7,482 nt of DNA from Tannerella sp. (GTDB lineage Bacteria; Bacteroidota; Bacteroidia; Bacteroidales; Tannerellaceae): contig JAISOP010000010.1 in NCBI GenBank assembly GCA_031275525.1, forward strand, positions 1 to 7,482, read 5' to 3'. The notes beneath the pieces are model-generated. The model saw nothing but the letters and a program-made list of their open reading frames with translations, had not been told where the DNA came from and did not search any database. Positions 1 through 7,285 of the stretch are shown here, one piece after another. The position numbers and the translations under genes are program-made. Each line of letters opens with the position of its first letter. The stretch's first letter is position 1.

Positions 1-225
1 TCCATCTGTCATCACTAATTTTCTGTTCATACACAAATGTTTATGTACAAAGCCGCGTGCAGTATAATGCGGGGAAGTCGGCTTCCCTAATATGGCAGCA
101 TACTTTTCGCAACACTGCGTAATGAGGAACTCAGCATTTCGTCACAGGGGAACCTGTTTATTCTCCATTTTCCATGCTCCATTCCAAACCAATGCCCCCT
201 CCGCCCGGATTTCGATAATTATCCC
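1..225. other. gene-free leader upstream of cca
   Basis: I see no convincing gene here. A short frame opening at 92 runs into the cca start and has no family-like sequence. A small hairpin, GGGAAG (72-77) / CTTCCC (82-87) with a TCGG loop, is present but has no T-run, so I do not call it a terminator. The stretch around 160-185 is a loose TCCAT-rich repeat. The gene upstream of the window cannot be seen. Confidence 0.5.
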
Positions 226-233
226 TACTTTTG
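226..233 (+). promoter_or_regulatory. Bacteroidota -7 promoter element for cca
   Basis: TACTTTTG matches the Bacteroidota -7 consensus TAnnTTTG exactly and lies 25 nt before the cca start codon. No TTTG is found at the usual 19-21 nt upstream; the nearest T-rich triplet is TTCG at 211-214. Transcription would begin near 239, giving a short leader of about 20 nt. Confidence 0.55.
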
Positions 234-258
234 CGGTGTTGGAAATAGAAGAAAGAGA

Positions 259-1692
259 ATGTATTATAACAAGGAAGAGATAGCCGGGTATCTGTCGGAG
301 CCGGTGTTTGGGATGATTGCGGATGTGGTTGCGGCCATGGGACAGGAAACGTATGTGATTGGCGGGTTTGTGCGGGATTTGTTTTTGCGCCGGCCCTCGA
401 AGGACGTGGATATTGTGACGCTCGGTAGCGGGATTGAACTGGCGAAGGCGGTTGCCCGGAAATTAGGCAAGGGGGCGAAGTTGACTGTTTTCAGGCGTTT
501 CGGTACGGCGCAGGTAAAGGCCGGCGGACTGGAACTGGAGTTTGTGGGGGCACGCAAAGAATCCTATTCCCGGGACAGCCGGAAGCCTGTCGTGGAAGAC
601 GGTACGCTGGAGGAGGATCAAAACCGGCGCGACTTTACTATCAATGCGCTGGCGCTATGCCTGAACAGGGAACGTTTTGGCGAGTTGATTGACCCTTTCG
701 GCGGGCTGGATGACCTGGAGGCGTTACGTATCGTGACCCCGGCAGACCCGGATGCGACCTTCGGCGACGATCCCCTGCGGATGATGCGTGCCGTGCGGTT
801 TGCCTCGCAATTGGGTTTCTTTATCGACGCCGATACGTTCGAGGCCATCCTGCGCAACAGGCAGCGTATGGAGATCGTCTCCGGGGAACGCATTGCGGAG
901 GAATTAAACAAGATCATCCTTTCGCCCAGGCCTTCGGTGGGTTTCGAGTTGCTGGACGCCTGCGGACTGCTGGAGCTTATTTTCCCGGAACTCTGTGCCC
1001 TGAAAGGGGTGGAGACAAAGGAAGGCATCGGGCACAAGGATAATTTTGCGCATACGCTGATGGTACTCGACCGGCTGTGCCAAACGTCCGACCACTTGTG
1101 GCTGCGCTGGAGCGCGCTCCTCCACGACATTGCCAAGCCCGTCGCCAAGCGGTTCGACAACCGGCAGGGTTGGACGTTTTACAACCACAATTTCATAGGT
1201 GCGAAAATGGTGCCGGACATTTTCCGGAGGATGAAACTGCCGATGAATGAAAAAATGCACTATGTGCAGAAGATGGTGGTATTACACATGCGTCCGATTG
1301 CGCTGGCAGACGAGGAGGTGACCGACTCAGCCGTCCGCCGCCTGCTGTTTGACGCCGGCGACGATGTCGACGACCTGATGAAACTGTGCGAAGCCGACAT
1401 CACAAGCAAGAATCCCGAAAAGGTACGCCGTTACCTGCATAACTTCCGCCGGGTACGCGAAAAACTGGTGCAGATCGAAGAGAAAGACCGCATACGCAAT
1501 TTCCAGCCGCCGGTCTCGGGCGAGGAGATCATGGCCACCTTCGGTTTGCCTCCTTCGCGGCCGGTGGGCCTCATGAAGGAGGCCATCAAAAATGCCATTC
1601 TCGACGGCGTGATTCCGAACGAGTACGCCGCAGCCGTGGAGTTCATGCATAAGGAAGCGGCCCAAATGGGACTGGAACGAAAAGACGAATAG
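259..1692 (+). CDS. cca: CCA-adding tRNA nucleotidyltransferase (class II, with HD domain)
   Basis: This cytosolic enzyme adds or repairs the 3'-CCA of tRNAs from CTP and ATP without a nucleic-acid template. The 477-residue protein shows the class II pol-beta-type head: GGFVRD at 35-40, the metal-binding pair D49/D51 in KDVDIV, RRDFTINAL at 123-131, and DDPLRMMRAVRFA at 170-182. These are the family's motifs for catalysis and nucleotide selection. The SGERIAEEL stretch near 208-216 belongs to the neck. A C-terminal HD phosphohydrolase-type domain (about 258-400) has the LLHD signature at H289/D290. The length suits Bacteroidota members carrying the HD extension. The ATG at 259 follows an AG-rich stretch (GAAGAAAGAGA) and a promoter box. 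It appears monocistronic, since 169 nt and a new promoter separate it from the next gene. The tRNA-Ser gene in this window lacks an encoded CCA and would be a substrate. Whether the enzyme adds all three bases or only part cannot be read from motifs alone. Confidence 0.95.
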   Translation: MYYNKEEIAGYLSEPVFGMIADVVAAMGQETYVIGGFVRDLFLRRPSKDVDIVTLGSGIELAKAVARKLGKGAKLTVFRRFGTAQVKAGGLELEFVGARKESYSRDSRKPVVEDGTLEEDQNRRDFTINALALCLNRERFGELIDPFGGLDDLEALRIVTPADPDATFGDDPLRMMRAVRFASQLGFFIDADTFEAILRNRQRMEIVSGERIAEELNKIILSPRPSVGFELLDACGLLELIFPELCALKGVETKEGIGHKDNFAHTLMVLDRLCQTSDHLWLRWSALLHDIAKPVAKRFDNRQGWTFYNHNFIGAKMVPDIFRRMKLPMNEKMHYVQKMVVLHMRPIALADEEVTDSAVRRLLFDAGDDVDDLMKLCEADITSKNPEKVRRYLHNFRRVREKLVQIEEKDRIRNFQPPVSGEEIMATFGLPPSRPVGLMKEAIKNAILDGVIPNEYAAAVEFMHKEAAQMGLERKDE

Positions 1693-1796
1693 CCTTAGAC
1701 ACTGTCCGGGAATCCCGGTATGCGCACACTCTAAGAAAGGCGCCGCCTGTGGCCCGTAAATTGTTTGAAGATACGCCCTGACATCAAAAATATCAT

Positions 1797-1804
1797 TACC
1801 TTTG
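1797..1804 (+). promoter_or_regulatory. -7 promoter element of the deaminase-protease-folate operon
   Basis: TACCTTTG is an exact match to TAnnTTTG. A TTTG at 1764-1767 is 29 nt upstream, too far for the usual 19-21 nt, so the -33 element is poor or absent. Transcription would start near 1810, about 50 nt before the deaminase start. Confidence 0.6.
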
Positions 1805-1820
1805 TGAACCCAATCTGAAA

Positions 1821-1865
1821 ATGTACAGGAACCCTCTATTGAAAAAAGGTGGAATTACAGGATGA
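1821..1865 (+). CDS. possible 14-codon leader ORF overlapping the deaminase start
   Basis: An ATG at 1821 opens a 14-residue frame, MYRNPLLKKGGITG. Its stop TGA (1863-1865) overlaps the deaminase ATG (1862-1864) in an ATGA arrangement, the usual geometry of translational coupling. It would start about 11 nt into the predicted transcript, and the purine-rich AAGGTGG that could serve the deaminase lies inside it. No known leader peptide is recognised. A frame this short can easily occur by chance, so this is a tentative call based on position only. Confidence 0.25.
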   Translation: MYRNPLLKKGGITG

Positions 1866-2314
1866 TAAAAAGTGGAGATAAACAGTTAGAGATAGACAAG
1901 AGATATTTGCGCATGGCGCGAATATGGGCTGAAAATTCCTATTGCAGGCGTCGTCAAGTGGGCGCCTTGATTGTTAAGAACCAAATGATTATTTCGGACG
2001 GATACAACGGAACGCCTTCCGGATTTGAGAACCTTTGCGAGGATGAGAACAACGTGACCAAGCCCTATGTGCTGCACGCCGAGGCGAATGCCATTACAAA
2101 GGTAGCGGCGTCGTCCAACAGCAGCAAGGGGGCAACGATCTACATCACGGCGTCGCCCTGCATCGAATGTGCCAAACTGATTATCCAGGCAGGGATTGTG
2201 AGGGTGGTATATGGCGAAGAATATCATACGGAAGAAGGAAGGTGCCTGCTCTTACGCGCCGGAGTGGCAGTAGATTATATCGACATAACCAAAGAAGAAA
2301 ATGAATACGCTTAG
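1862..2314 (+). CDS. dCMP deaminase family protein (ComEB-like)
   Basis: This is a 150-residue cytosolic zinc deaminase that most likely converts dCMP to dUMP, the substrate of thymidylate synthase. The zinc site is complete: H72 and the proton-shuttling E74 in HAEANAI, then C100 and C103 in PCIECAK. The N-terminal part (YLRMARIWAENSYCRRRQVGALIV, about 15-38, followed by SDGYNGTPSGFENLC at 45-59) is typical of the dCMP deaminase/ComEB branch rather than cytidine deaminase or the tRNA deaminase TadA. The length is normal for the branch. The ATG at 1862 has an unusually good Shine-Dalgarno-like AAGGTGG (1846-1852) nine nt upstream. It is the first gene of an operon and overlaps the protease gene by 14 nt, suggesting coupled translation. 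The substrate is inferred from family; a related nucleotide deaminase activity is the main alternative. Confidence 0.9.
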   Translation: MIKSGDKQLEIDKRYLRMARIWAENSYCRRRQVGALIVKNQMIISDGYNGTPSGFENLCEDENNVTKPYVLHAEANAITKVAASSNSSKGATIYITASPCIECAKLIIQAGIVRVVYGEEYHTEEGRCLLLRAGVAVDYIDITKEENEYA

Positions 2315-3917
2315 AAACAACAAGCTGGGTTTGTTTATACCCATTACGCTGGCAGTCATTATCAGTGTATCGTGCGGCTATTTCGCCGGTTCACGCCTGT
2401 CGAGGAAGCATCCTCTTTACTTCGGGAACAAGATTGACGCCATCCTGAGTATCATAGACCAGCAGTATGTGGATACGGTAAATATCCGTCAACTGATTGA
2501 AACGGCGGCGACGAACCTGGTCAATGAACTGGATCCCCATTCCAGACTGATTTCGGTGGAGGAATTGCAGAGCGTCACGGACAATCTGGAAGGCTCGTTC
2601 AGCGGCATCGGCGTTTCATTTACCACGCCTTCGGACACCATTCTGATTACAAGTGTCATTTCCGGAGGCCCGGCCGAAAAGGTCGGCATCCTGCCCTTCG
2701 ACCGGATCATCACGATTGACGACTCCACGTTTGCCGGGAAAAATATTACCGACACGCAAATCATGCGCACCTTACGCGGCGCCAAGAACACCCGGGTGAA
2801 ACTGGGCATCCGGCGCGGCAATTCACCCGAACTGATTTATTTTGAAGTGACTCGCGGGGACGTGCCGAACTATTCCATTGACGTTTCCTATGCATTGGGA
2901 GAAATCGGGTACATCCGGGTGAACAGTTTTGCGCGAACCACCTACAACGAGTTTATCACCGCACTTGCCAAACTCCGGAACGAGGGCTGCAACAGCTACA
3001 TTGTTGACCTGCGGGGCAACAGGGGAGGCTACCTTGACGTTGCCATCCGGATGGCGAACGAGTTCCTGCCCTCCAGCCGGCTGATTGTCTATATGGAAGG
3101 AAACGCATATAAACGGCAGAATTTTTATGCCGACGGTAACGGGTCCTTCCAGCAGGCGCCGTTCGTTGTTCTGGTTGACGAGTTGTCCGGATCGGCGAGC
3201 GAAGTCTTTGCCGGCACCATCCAGGACAATGACAGGGGATTGATCATCGGCCGGCGGACGTATGGAAAGGGATTGGTACAGAACTCTATCCAGTTGGACG
3301 ACGGTTCCGAACTGCGGCTGACCGTAGCACGCTACTACACGCCTTCGGGACGTTGCATCCAGAAACTTTATGAAATGGGTAAATCCGAAGAATATGATCA
3401 GGACCTGAACATCCGCTACCGGCACGGCGAATTTTACATCGCGGACAGCATCAAAATGGATGAATCGCTGAAGTTCACAACGCTGAACGGACGAATGGTT
3501 TACGGCGGCGGCGGCATCATGCCCGACCTTTTTATCCCGCTCGACACCAGTAATATTACGTCCTATTATGATGCGGTAATCAACAGCGGTGCGCTGTATC
3601 AGTTCGTCCTGGAATATTCCGAACGCAATCATCCCAAACTGTCCGCCTATAAATCCTACGAAGACCTGTATGCCTACCTCAAGCAGCAGCCGCTTGTCGA
3701 GGAGTTTACCGACTATGCGGAAGCCAAAGGCATCCGTAAACGGCCGACGCTGATTCGGATTTCCTGGGATATGATGGAAACGGCGATACATGCCTATATT
3801 GTTCGTAATTTCTTCGATTCGGCCGGTTTCTATCCGATTTTCCAAAAGGATGACACCACCATTCTCCAAGCCCTCCGGGTCCTGCGCGACGGGACATGGA
3901 AGCCGGACGTGTCCTGA
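2301..3917 (+). CDS. S41 carboxy-terminal processing protease (CtpA-like)
   Basis: This 538-residue serine protease of family S41 acts outside the inner membrane, cleaving proteins near their C-termini. Residues 8-30 are a hydrophobic segment that anchors or exports it. C25 within VSCG could be a lipid-modified cysteine, but the residue at -3 is serine, a poor lipobox. A helical N-terminal region (about 40-85) precedes a PDZ domain (about 90-185; SGIGVSF at 101-107, GGPAEKVGI at 122-130). The catalytic core follows. The nucleophile is S298 in SGSASE, the general base is K323 in TYGKG 25 residues later (the spacing known for this family), and the conserved Q327 follows. The DLRGNRGG stretch (236-243) is also typical. 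About 185 residues after the core form a C-terminal extension I cannot assign. The gene starts inside the deaminase gene with an A-rich leader and ends 14 nt before the next gene. The target proteins are unknown. Confidence 0.93.
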   Translation: MNTLRNNKLGLFIPITLAVIISVSCGYFAGSRLSRKHPLYFGNKIDAILSIIDQQYVDTVNIRQLIETAATNLVNELDPHSRLISVEELQSVTDNLEGSFSGIGVSFTTPSDTILITSVISGGPAEKVGILPFDRIITIDDSTFAGKNITDTQIMRTLRGAKNTRVKLGIRRGNSPELIYFEVTRGDVPNYSIDVSYALGEIGYIRVNSFARTTYNEFITALAKLRNEGCNSYIVDLRGNRGGYLDVAIRMANEFLPSSRLIVYMEGNAYKRQNFYADGNGSFQQAPFVVLVDELSGSASEVFAGTIQDNDRGLIIGRRTYGKGLVQNSIQLDDGSELRLTVARYYTPSGRCIQKLYEMGKSEEYDQDLNIRYRHGEFYIADSIKMDESLKFTTLNGRMVYGGGGIMPDLFIPLDTSNITSYYDAVINSGALYQFVLEYSERNHPKLSAYKSYEDLYAYLKQQPLVEEFTDYAEAKGIRKRPTLIRISWDMMETAIHAYIVRNFFDSAGFYPIFQKDDTTILQALRVLRDGTWKPDVS

Positions 3918-3931
3918 ATCCTTCCGCCGGA

Positions 3932-4501
3932 ATGGAATCGGGGGAGTGTAAACAGGTTTGGCGCCGTGAGATGGCTGCGCTGAAAAAGAAATATACGGAC
4001 GAAGCGCAGCGCCGGCATACAGTGCAAATTTGGCACCATGTCGAAACCTTATCGCCTTTCCGGGAAGCCCGTTGTATTGCCTGTTATCATGCCTTGCCGG
4101 ACGAGGTTCCAACGATTGCCTTTCTTGAAAAATGGCGCTGCGACAAGCAAATCCTGCTGCCCGCAGTAAAGGGCGAGGCGATGATCTTCCTGCCGTACCG
4201 GGGGGAAGAAGCTCTCCGCAAGGGCGCTTTCCATATTATGGAACCGGCCGGGACGACAGCAACAGCGCTCGCCGAACCGGAATTAATCATTGTGCCCGGC
4301 GTTGCGTTCGACCGCCGGTTCAACCGGTTGGGAAGGGGAAAGGGATATTATGACCGTTTCCTCTCCGGCCATCCGGCGCCCGCAATGGGCATCTGTTTTC
4401 AATTTCAACTTTTTGACCGGATACCGGTCGATAGCCACGACCGGAAAATGAGGTGGATCGTCACCGAAGAAGAAGTGTTGGGGGCACGGTACACCGTGTA
4501 G
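3932..4501 (+). CDS. 5-formyltetrahydrofolate cyclo-ligase
   Basis: This cytosolic enzyme (5-FCL/MTHFS, EC 6.3.3.2) uses ATP to convert 5-formyl-THF to 5,10-methenyl-THF, returning a storage or inhibitory folate to one-carbon metabolism. From the chosen start it is 189 residues. Recognisable features are an N-terminal basic helix (VWRREMAALKKKY, 9-21), ALPDEVPT (54-61), LPAVKG (76-81), the FHIMEPAG stretch (100-107), and the diagnostic IIVPGVAFDRRFNRLGRGKGYYDR region (119-142) holding the phosphate-binding loop and tyrosine motif. The closing segment is DSHDRKMRWIVTEEEV (167-182). An in-frame ATG at 3896 would add 12 residues and overlap the protease by 22 nt. I prefer 3932 because family members usually begin only a few residues before the basic helix and the extra residues look unrelated. 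No clear ribosome-binding site decides between them. It is the last gene of the operon. Confidence 0.92.
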   Translation: MESGECKQVWRREMAALKKKYTDEAQRRHTVQIWHHVETLSPFREARCIACYHALPDEVPTIAFLEKWRCDKQILLPAVKGEAMIFLPYRGEEALRKGAFHIMEPAGTTATALAEPELIIVPGVAFDRRFNRLGRGKGYYDRFLSGHPAPAMGICFQFQLFDRIPVDSHDRKMRWIVTEEEVLGARYTV

Positions 4502-4566
4502 GGGCGAGAATATTGACAGGCCGTTATCACCGCACCACGGCCGGCCGGGGAGGCGTACGGGGCTAC

Positions 4567-4620
4567 AAAACAATGTCGTCAAGTGAAGGACGAAACTCTT
4601 CACTTGACGACATTGCTTTA
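4567..4620. terminator. perfect 18-bp hairpin between convergent genes (bidirectional terminator)
   Basis: CAATGTCGTCAAGTGAAG (4571-4588) is perfectly complementary to 4598-4615, with a 9-nt loop. On the minus strand the stem is followed by TTTT (4570-4567), giving a good intrinsic terminator just past the stop of the glycosidase gene. On the plus strand it is followed by CTTTA, a weaker tail for the operon that ends at 4501. The placement between two convergent genes fits a shared terminator. The stem is longer than needed for termination. Confidence 0.8.
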
Positions 4621-4642
4621 CACCTGCACCCAACCGTCGGGT

Positions 4643-6691
4643 TTATTTCACCGTCGGGAAGGCCGAGATACGCAGCCGCGCGGCGCCCATGGGCAGCAGG
4701 GTGAGGTCTTCCACCGGTTCGGCGGTCGTTACGGGGCTTTGCGGCACAAAGGCACAGAGGCCGTGTTCGTCTATCGTCCATTCGGGAATACGGGCGCCCT
4801 TGGCCTTGAGCGTCCAGGGAACGGAGGCGGCGGTAAACGGCATGTCATCTATCGGCCAGTCCTTCCGTACCAGTTCAAACGACGTTTCCGGAGCGGCGGC
4901 AAGCAGCAGTCCGTAGTTCCACGGCGAGGCCGGCTGTATCTCTTGCGACGGCCACTGCGACGGGTCGGCCGTTTCCTGCCAGCCGGAATCCCAAAGCACC
5001 GTTTCGAGCGTGTTCTTCCGGATGTAATTCTCCGCTATCCGGAGCGAGAAGGTCAGCGGCCCGTAGTTGACGCTGACACTGTGACCGTTTTGCGGCCACG
5101 TGTCAACGGACAGGTGCATCGGTAGCGACAACTCCACCACATCGCCGGCCGACCAGCGGCGGCAAATCCGGATATAACGCGAGGCGCCGGCACGGACGGT
5201 CGTTGTTTCGCCGCGGACGCCGGTCACCGTGGCCGTAGCTTCGCGACACCACGCCGGTACACGCAGGTAAAGCGGAAAAACCGTCCCTCCGCTTTCCCTG
5301 ACTGTGATCCGGACCGTTTCGTCGAACGGGTAATGCGTTGTTTGCTCCAGCCGGACCGTCTCTCCCTTGCCCACGCGGGCGCTCACCGTACTTCCGGCAT
5401 ACAGGGCGGCCAGCAGTCCGTTGTCCGGCGTTGCCTGCCAGAGGTTTTCGGCGTAATAGGGCCATCCCTGCGTATGGTTATGCTGGCAACAGCGGCTGCT
5501 GAACGGGTTCATCATCAGCATGGCGCCTCGGTTGTCGATACCGGGATGATGATTCTTGTCATCGCTCGCAACCATGTTGGGGCTGGTGAGGTATCGTAGC
5601 GCGCGGAGGTCGGGCATCATGGAAGCCGGATAGGTGTTGAAGGCGACCGTCTCGCAATGGTCGGCCCAGAACGGGTCGCCGGTGATACGCAGCAGTATTT
5701 CGTCGGAGGCCATCTGCTCGACCATGCCGCAGGTTTCCACACCCTGCCTGGGATCGTGATAGCCTTGGCGGGCGTTTTCGTCGGCGCCGAACATGCCGCC
5801 GGGCACCTGGCCGTAGAGCCGGCGTACCAGGTGGAAATTGTTGTAGGAGGCCTGCAGGTGCAGGCTGTCGTGGCTTTGCAGGTAGTAGGTGGCCGGTTCG
5901 CGAAACGACTGGGCAATGTTCACGTTATGCCAGTTCGGAAGGTTATCGCGCTGCATCCAGTCGGCTGTGTTCCGGTGGATTTTTTCGCCCAGGTCCAGCA
6001 GGAAGGCGTCGCCCGTGAGGTTATACAGCCAATACACGCTGTACAGGTTGTCACCTGCGCGGCTGTTTTCCCAATAATCCTTGAGAAAAAGCGACTCGTC
6101 GAACTGCATCTGCCACCTGAAATAGCGGGTCATGAAGGGTATCACCCTCGGGTCGTCCGTATATTCGTAATACGATTGCAGGCACCACAGCATGATCATG
6201 TTGCCCCACAGATCGGGACGGCCTTTTTTCTCAACCCAGGGGCCGAAGTAGCCGTCTTCGCGCTGGCTGTTTAGGACGGCCTCAATCCACGTTTGGGTCT
6301 CGCGAATCATGGCCTCGTCGCCCAGCAGATAAGCCAAGTCGCCATATCCTTTCAACCAGTAGGGCACTTCTTCCCAGCCATGGCTACCCTTTCCATCCCG
6401 GCTCAGCCAGGCATTGTTTTTCTTGTCGAGCCAGGCGCTGATTTCACCCAGATGACCGCATAGGCCGTCTCGCTGGAGTTCCAGCATCTTTTTTACCCAG
6501 CCGTCCGGCCGGATACTGCCCGCCGGCAGTTTCACAAACTGCGAAGACACAAGCGGCGCCCTGTTGCCCGTATATAGCGTACTGCGTTTGCCCGTCTCCG
6601 GGCGATCCACCACCTCGCACTGCGTCTTCGCGTCGCAGCCGGCAAGGAGGACACATATCCCCCACACTGAAATCGTCAATCTATACTTCAT
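4643..6691 (-). CDS. GH127/DUF1680 glycoside hydrolase lipoprotein (probable beta-L-arabinofuranosidase)
   Basis: This 682-residue protein belongs to the beta-L-arabinofuranosidase (GH127, DUF1680) family of enzymes that trim plant glycans and glycoproteins. The start is a lipoprotein signal: hydrophobic 7-18, lipobox LAGC, lipidated C19. It should sit in the envelope, periplasm-facing or on the surface. An (alpha/alpha)6-barrel-like catalytic domain spans roughly 45-430, followed by beta-sandwich domains. In the characterised enzyme HypBA1 a zinc-bound cysteine is the nucleophile, and zinc is held by a Glu, a Cys and a Cys-Cys pair. Here the matching residues appear to be E319 and C321 in VETCGM and C401/C402 in SSRCCQHNH. 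E305 in FGADEN is a candidate acid/base. Length is normal for the family. Transcription is opposite to the folate operon, from the promoter at 6763-6809. No SusC/SusD or partner glycosidase is visible, so it looks like a single gene here. Exact sugar specificity is uncertain, because the family also includes enzymes for other pectin sugars. Confidence 0.88.
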   Translation of the reverse strand: MKYRLTISVWGICVLLAGCDAKTQCEVVDRPETGKRSTLYTGNRAPLVSSQFVKLPAGSIRPDGWVKKMLELQRDGLCGHLGEISAWLDKKNNAWLSRDGKGSHGWEEVPYWLKGYGDLAYLLGDEAMIRETQTWIEAVLNSQREDGYFGPWVEKKGRPDLWGNMIMLWCLQSYYEYTDDPRVIPFMTRYFRWQMQFDESLFLKDYWENSRAGDNLYSVYWLYNLTGDAFLLDLGEKIHRNTADWMQRDNLPNWHNVNIAQSFREPATYYLQSHDSLHLQASYNNFHLVRRLYGQVPGGMFGADENARQGYHDPRQGVETCGMVEQMASDEILLRITGDPFWADHCETVAFNTYPASMMPDLRALRYLTSPNMVASDDKNHHPGIDNRGAMLMMNPFSSRCCQHNHTQGWPYYAENLWQATPDNGLLAALYAGSTVSARVGKGETVRLEQTTHYPFDETVRITVRESGGTVFPLYLRVPAWCREATATVTGVRGETTTVRAGASRYIRICRRWSAGDVVELSLPMHLSVDTWPQNGHSVSVNYGPLTFSLRIAENYIRKNTLETVLWDSGWQETADPSQWPSQEIQPASPWNYGLLLAAAPETSFELVRKDWPIDDMPFTAASVPWTLKAKGARIPEWTIDEHGLCAFVPQSPVTTAEPVEDLTLLPMGAARLRISAFPTVK

Positions 6692-6747
6692 AATTTTTTT
6701 TGGTTGTTTGATTCATCTCGTTTCCCACAAAAGTGATTCTTTATTTT

Positions 6748-6786
6748 AAAAATAAGTGATTGCAAAAATAAGTGATTGCAAAAATA
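6748..6786. repeat. 16-bp tandem repeat duplicating a -7 promoter box
   Basis: AAAAATAAGTGATTGC occurs twice back to back (6748-6763 and 6764-6779), and a third copy begins at 6780-6786 (AAAAATA). Read on the minus strand, each unit boundary yields TATTTTTG, an exact TAnnTTTG box (6770-6763 and 6786-6779). The core AAGTGATT occurs a third time at 6731-6738. The array sits in the glycosidase promoter, so copy number could alter its strength or its regulator binding. Confidence 0.85.
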
Positions 6787-6809
6787 CGACTTATTTTTAT
6801 CCCGACAAA
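6763..6809 (-). promoter_or_regulatory. promoter of the GH127 gene with tandem -7 boxes
   Basis: On the minus strand, TTTG (6809-6806) is followed after exactly 19 nt by TATTTTTG (6786-6779), an ideal Bacteroidota promoter. A second identical -7 box lies 16 nt downstream (6770-6763) but has no TTTG at the right distance. Transcription would start near 6773, leaving a leader of about 80 nt before the GH127 ATG at 6691. A 10-bp dyad, AAAAATAAGT (6764-6773) / ACTTATTTTT (6789-6798), flanks the used -7 box and could be an operator. Confidence 0.75.
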
Positions 6810-6812
6810 CGG

Positions 6813-6831
6813 CCTGCGGGATACCCGCAGG
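6813..6831. promoter_or_regulatory. palindrome next to the GH127 promoter -33 element
   Basis: CCTGCGGG (6813-6820) and CCCGCAGG (6824-6831) form a perfect 8-bp dyad with an ATA centre. It starts 4 nt upstream of the GH127 -33 TTTG. CAAACG is repeated directly on both sides (6806-6811 and 6833-6838). There is no T-run, so a terminator is unlikely. Its placement suggests a protein-binding site; the regulator is unknown. Confidence 0.5.
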
Positions 6832-6947
6832 GCAAACGCATCTTAATTGGTTAGGATTTTCAAAAGATAATCGTTATTCCATCCGGCATCGAGTCTTTTC
6901 CCTTTGAGGCTTCTTTTGCGGGAGTGTTCATTTTGGGTTTGCCCTGC
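6827..6947. repeat. 11-bp inverted repeat GCAGGGCAAAC
   Basis: GCAGGGCAAAC (6827-6837) recurs as its exact reverse complement GTTTGCCCTGC (6937-6947), 99 nt apart. The left arm overlaps the CCTGCGGG palindrome. The two arms could be paired operator sites between the glycosidase and tRNA promoters. This is inference from symmetry alone. Confidence 0.45.
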
Positions 6948-6984
6948 CAGCCCTGGTAAAAAGTTTGCAGGTTTTGAAAATCCT
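6853..6984. repeat. 13-bp inverted repeat flanking a 106-nt stretch
   Basis: AGGATTTTCAAAA (6853-6865) is the exact reverse complement of TTTTGAAAATCCT (6972-6984). The right arm lies inside the spacer of the tRNA promoter. No direct target duplication is seen outside the arms, so a miniature transposon is not supported. The enclosed stretch has no convincing gene. Confidence 0.5.
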
Positions 6985-6994
6985 TGTACCTTTG
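6964..6994 (+). promoter_or_regulatory. promoter of tRNA-Ser
   Basis: TTTG (6964-6967), a 19-nt spacer and TACCTTTG (6987-6994) make a textbook Bacteroidota promoter. Transcription would start near 7000, about 20 nt before the mature tRNA. The -7 box is embedded in GTACCTTTGC (6986-6995), which also matches the core site GTANNTTTGC used by CTnDOT-type integrases. Confidence 0.8.
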
Positions 6995-7021
6995 CAACGT
7001 TTTTTGTGCCCGGAAGACACT

Positions 7022-7108
7022 GGAAAGATGGGTGAGTGGCTTAAACCAACAGTTTGCTAAACTGTCGTACGGGTAACCGTACCGGGGGTTCGAATCCCCC
7101 TCTTTCCG
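7022..7108 (+). tRNA. tRNA-Ser (anticodon GCU)
   Basis: The gene encodes an 87-nt class II tRNA reading AGC and AGU codons. The acceptor GGAAAGA (7022-7028) pairs fully with TCTTTCC (7101-7107), followed by discriminator G (7108), as expected for serine. The anticodon stem ACAGT/ACTGT (7049-7053, 7061-7065) encloses loop TTGCTAA with anticodon GCT at 7056-7058. A long variable arm, GTACGG/CCGTAC with a GTAA loop, is the hallmark of tRNA-Ser. The T arm is GGGGG-TTCGAAT-CCCCC. The sequence after the discriminator is CCC, so CCA is not encoded and must be added after transcription, which fits the CCA enzyme at 259-1692. The gene looks intact. Confidence 0.97.
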
Positions 7109-7114
7109 CCCTAA

Positions 7115-7140
7115 AAAGCCGCTAAATCAGCGGCTTTCTT
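7115..7140 (+). terminator. intrinsic terminator after tRNA-Ser
   Basis: AAAGCCGCT (7115-7123) pairs perfectly with AGCGGCTTT (7129-7137) around an AAATC loop, ending in TTTCTT. It begins 7 nt after the tRNA and should end its transcript before the recombinase region. Confidence 0.88.
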
Positions 7141-7189
7141 CATTATCACAGGTTTTTATCCGTTTTCATGCTGTGCAAAAAGTGATATT

Positions 7190-7253
7190 TTTCGCAGAAA
7201 TCGCATTTTTTTCGCACCGAATCGGCCCAAAGTGCGAAATTCGGTGCGAAATT
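7190..7253. promoter_or_regulatory. cluster of TTTCGCA/TGCGAAA repeats upstream of the recombinase gene
   Basis: Five copies of a short motif crowd 64 nt. TTTCGCA is at 7190-7196, ATCGCA (imperfect) at 7200-7205 and TTTCGCAC at 7210-7217. GTGCGAAATT lies in the opposite orientation at 7232-7241 and 7244-7253. Within this, TTTCGCACCGAAT (7210-7222) and ATTCGGTGCGAAA (7239-7251) are a perfect 13-bp inverted repeat with a 16-nt spacer. The cluster covers the expected -33 region of the recombinase promoter. It could hold operators or arm-type sites for the recombinase. Confidence 0.65.
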
Positions 7254-7256
7254 TCA

Positions 7257-7264
7257 TACCTTTG
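7257..7264 (+). promoter_or_regulatory. -7 promoter element of the recombinase gene
   Basis: TACCTTTG is an exact TAnnTTTG match 22 nt before the recombinase ATG. The expected -33 position holds no TTTG and is instead covered by the repeat cluster, so transcription may depend on or be blocked by a bound protein. Confidence 0.6.
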
Positions 7265-7285
7265 CCGGAAAAACATTTCAATTAT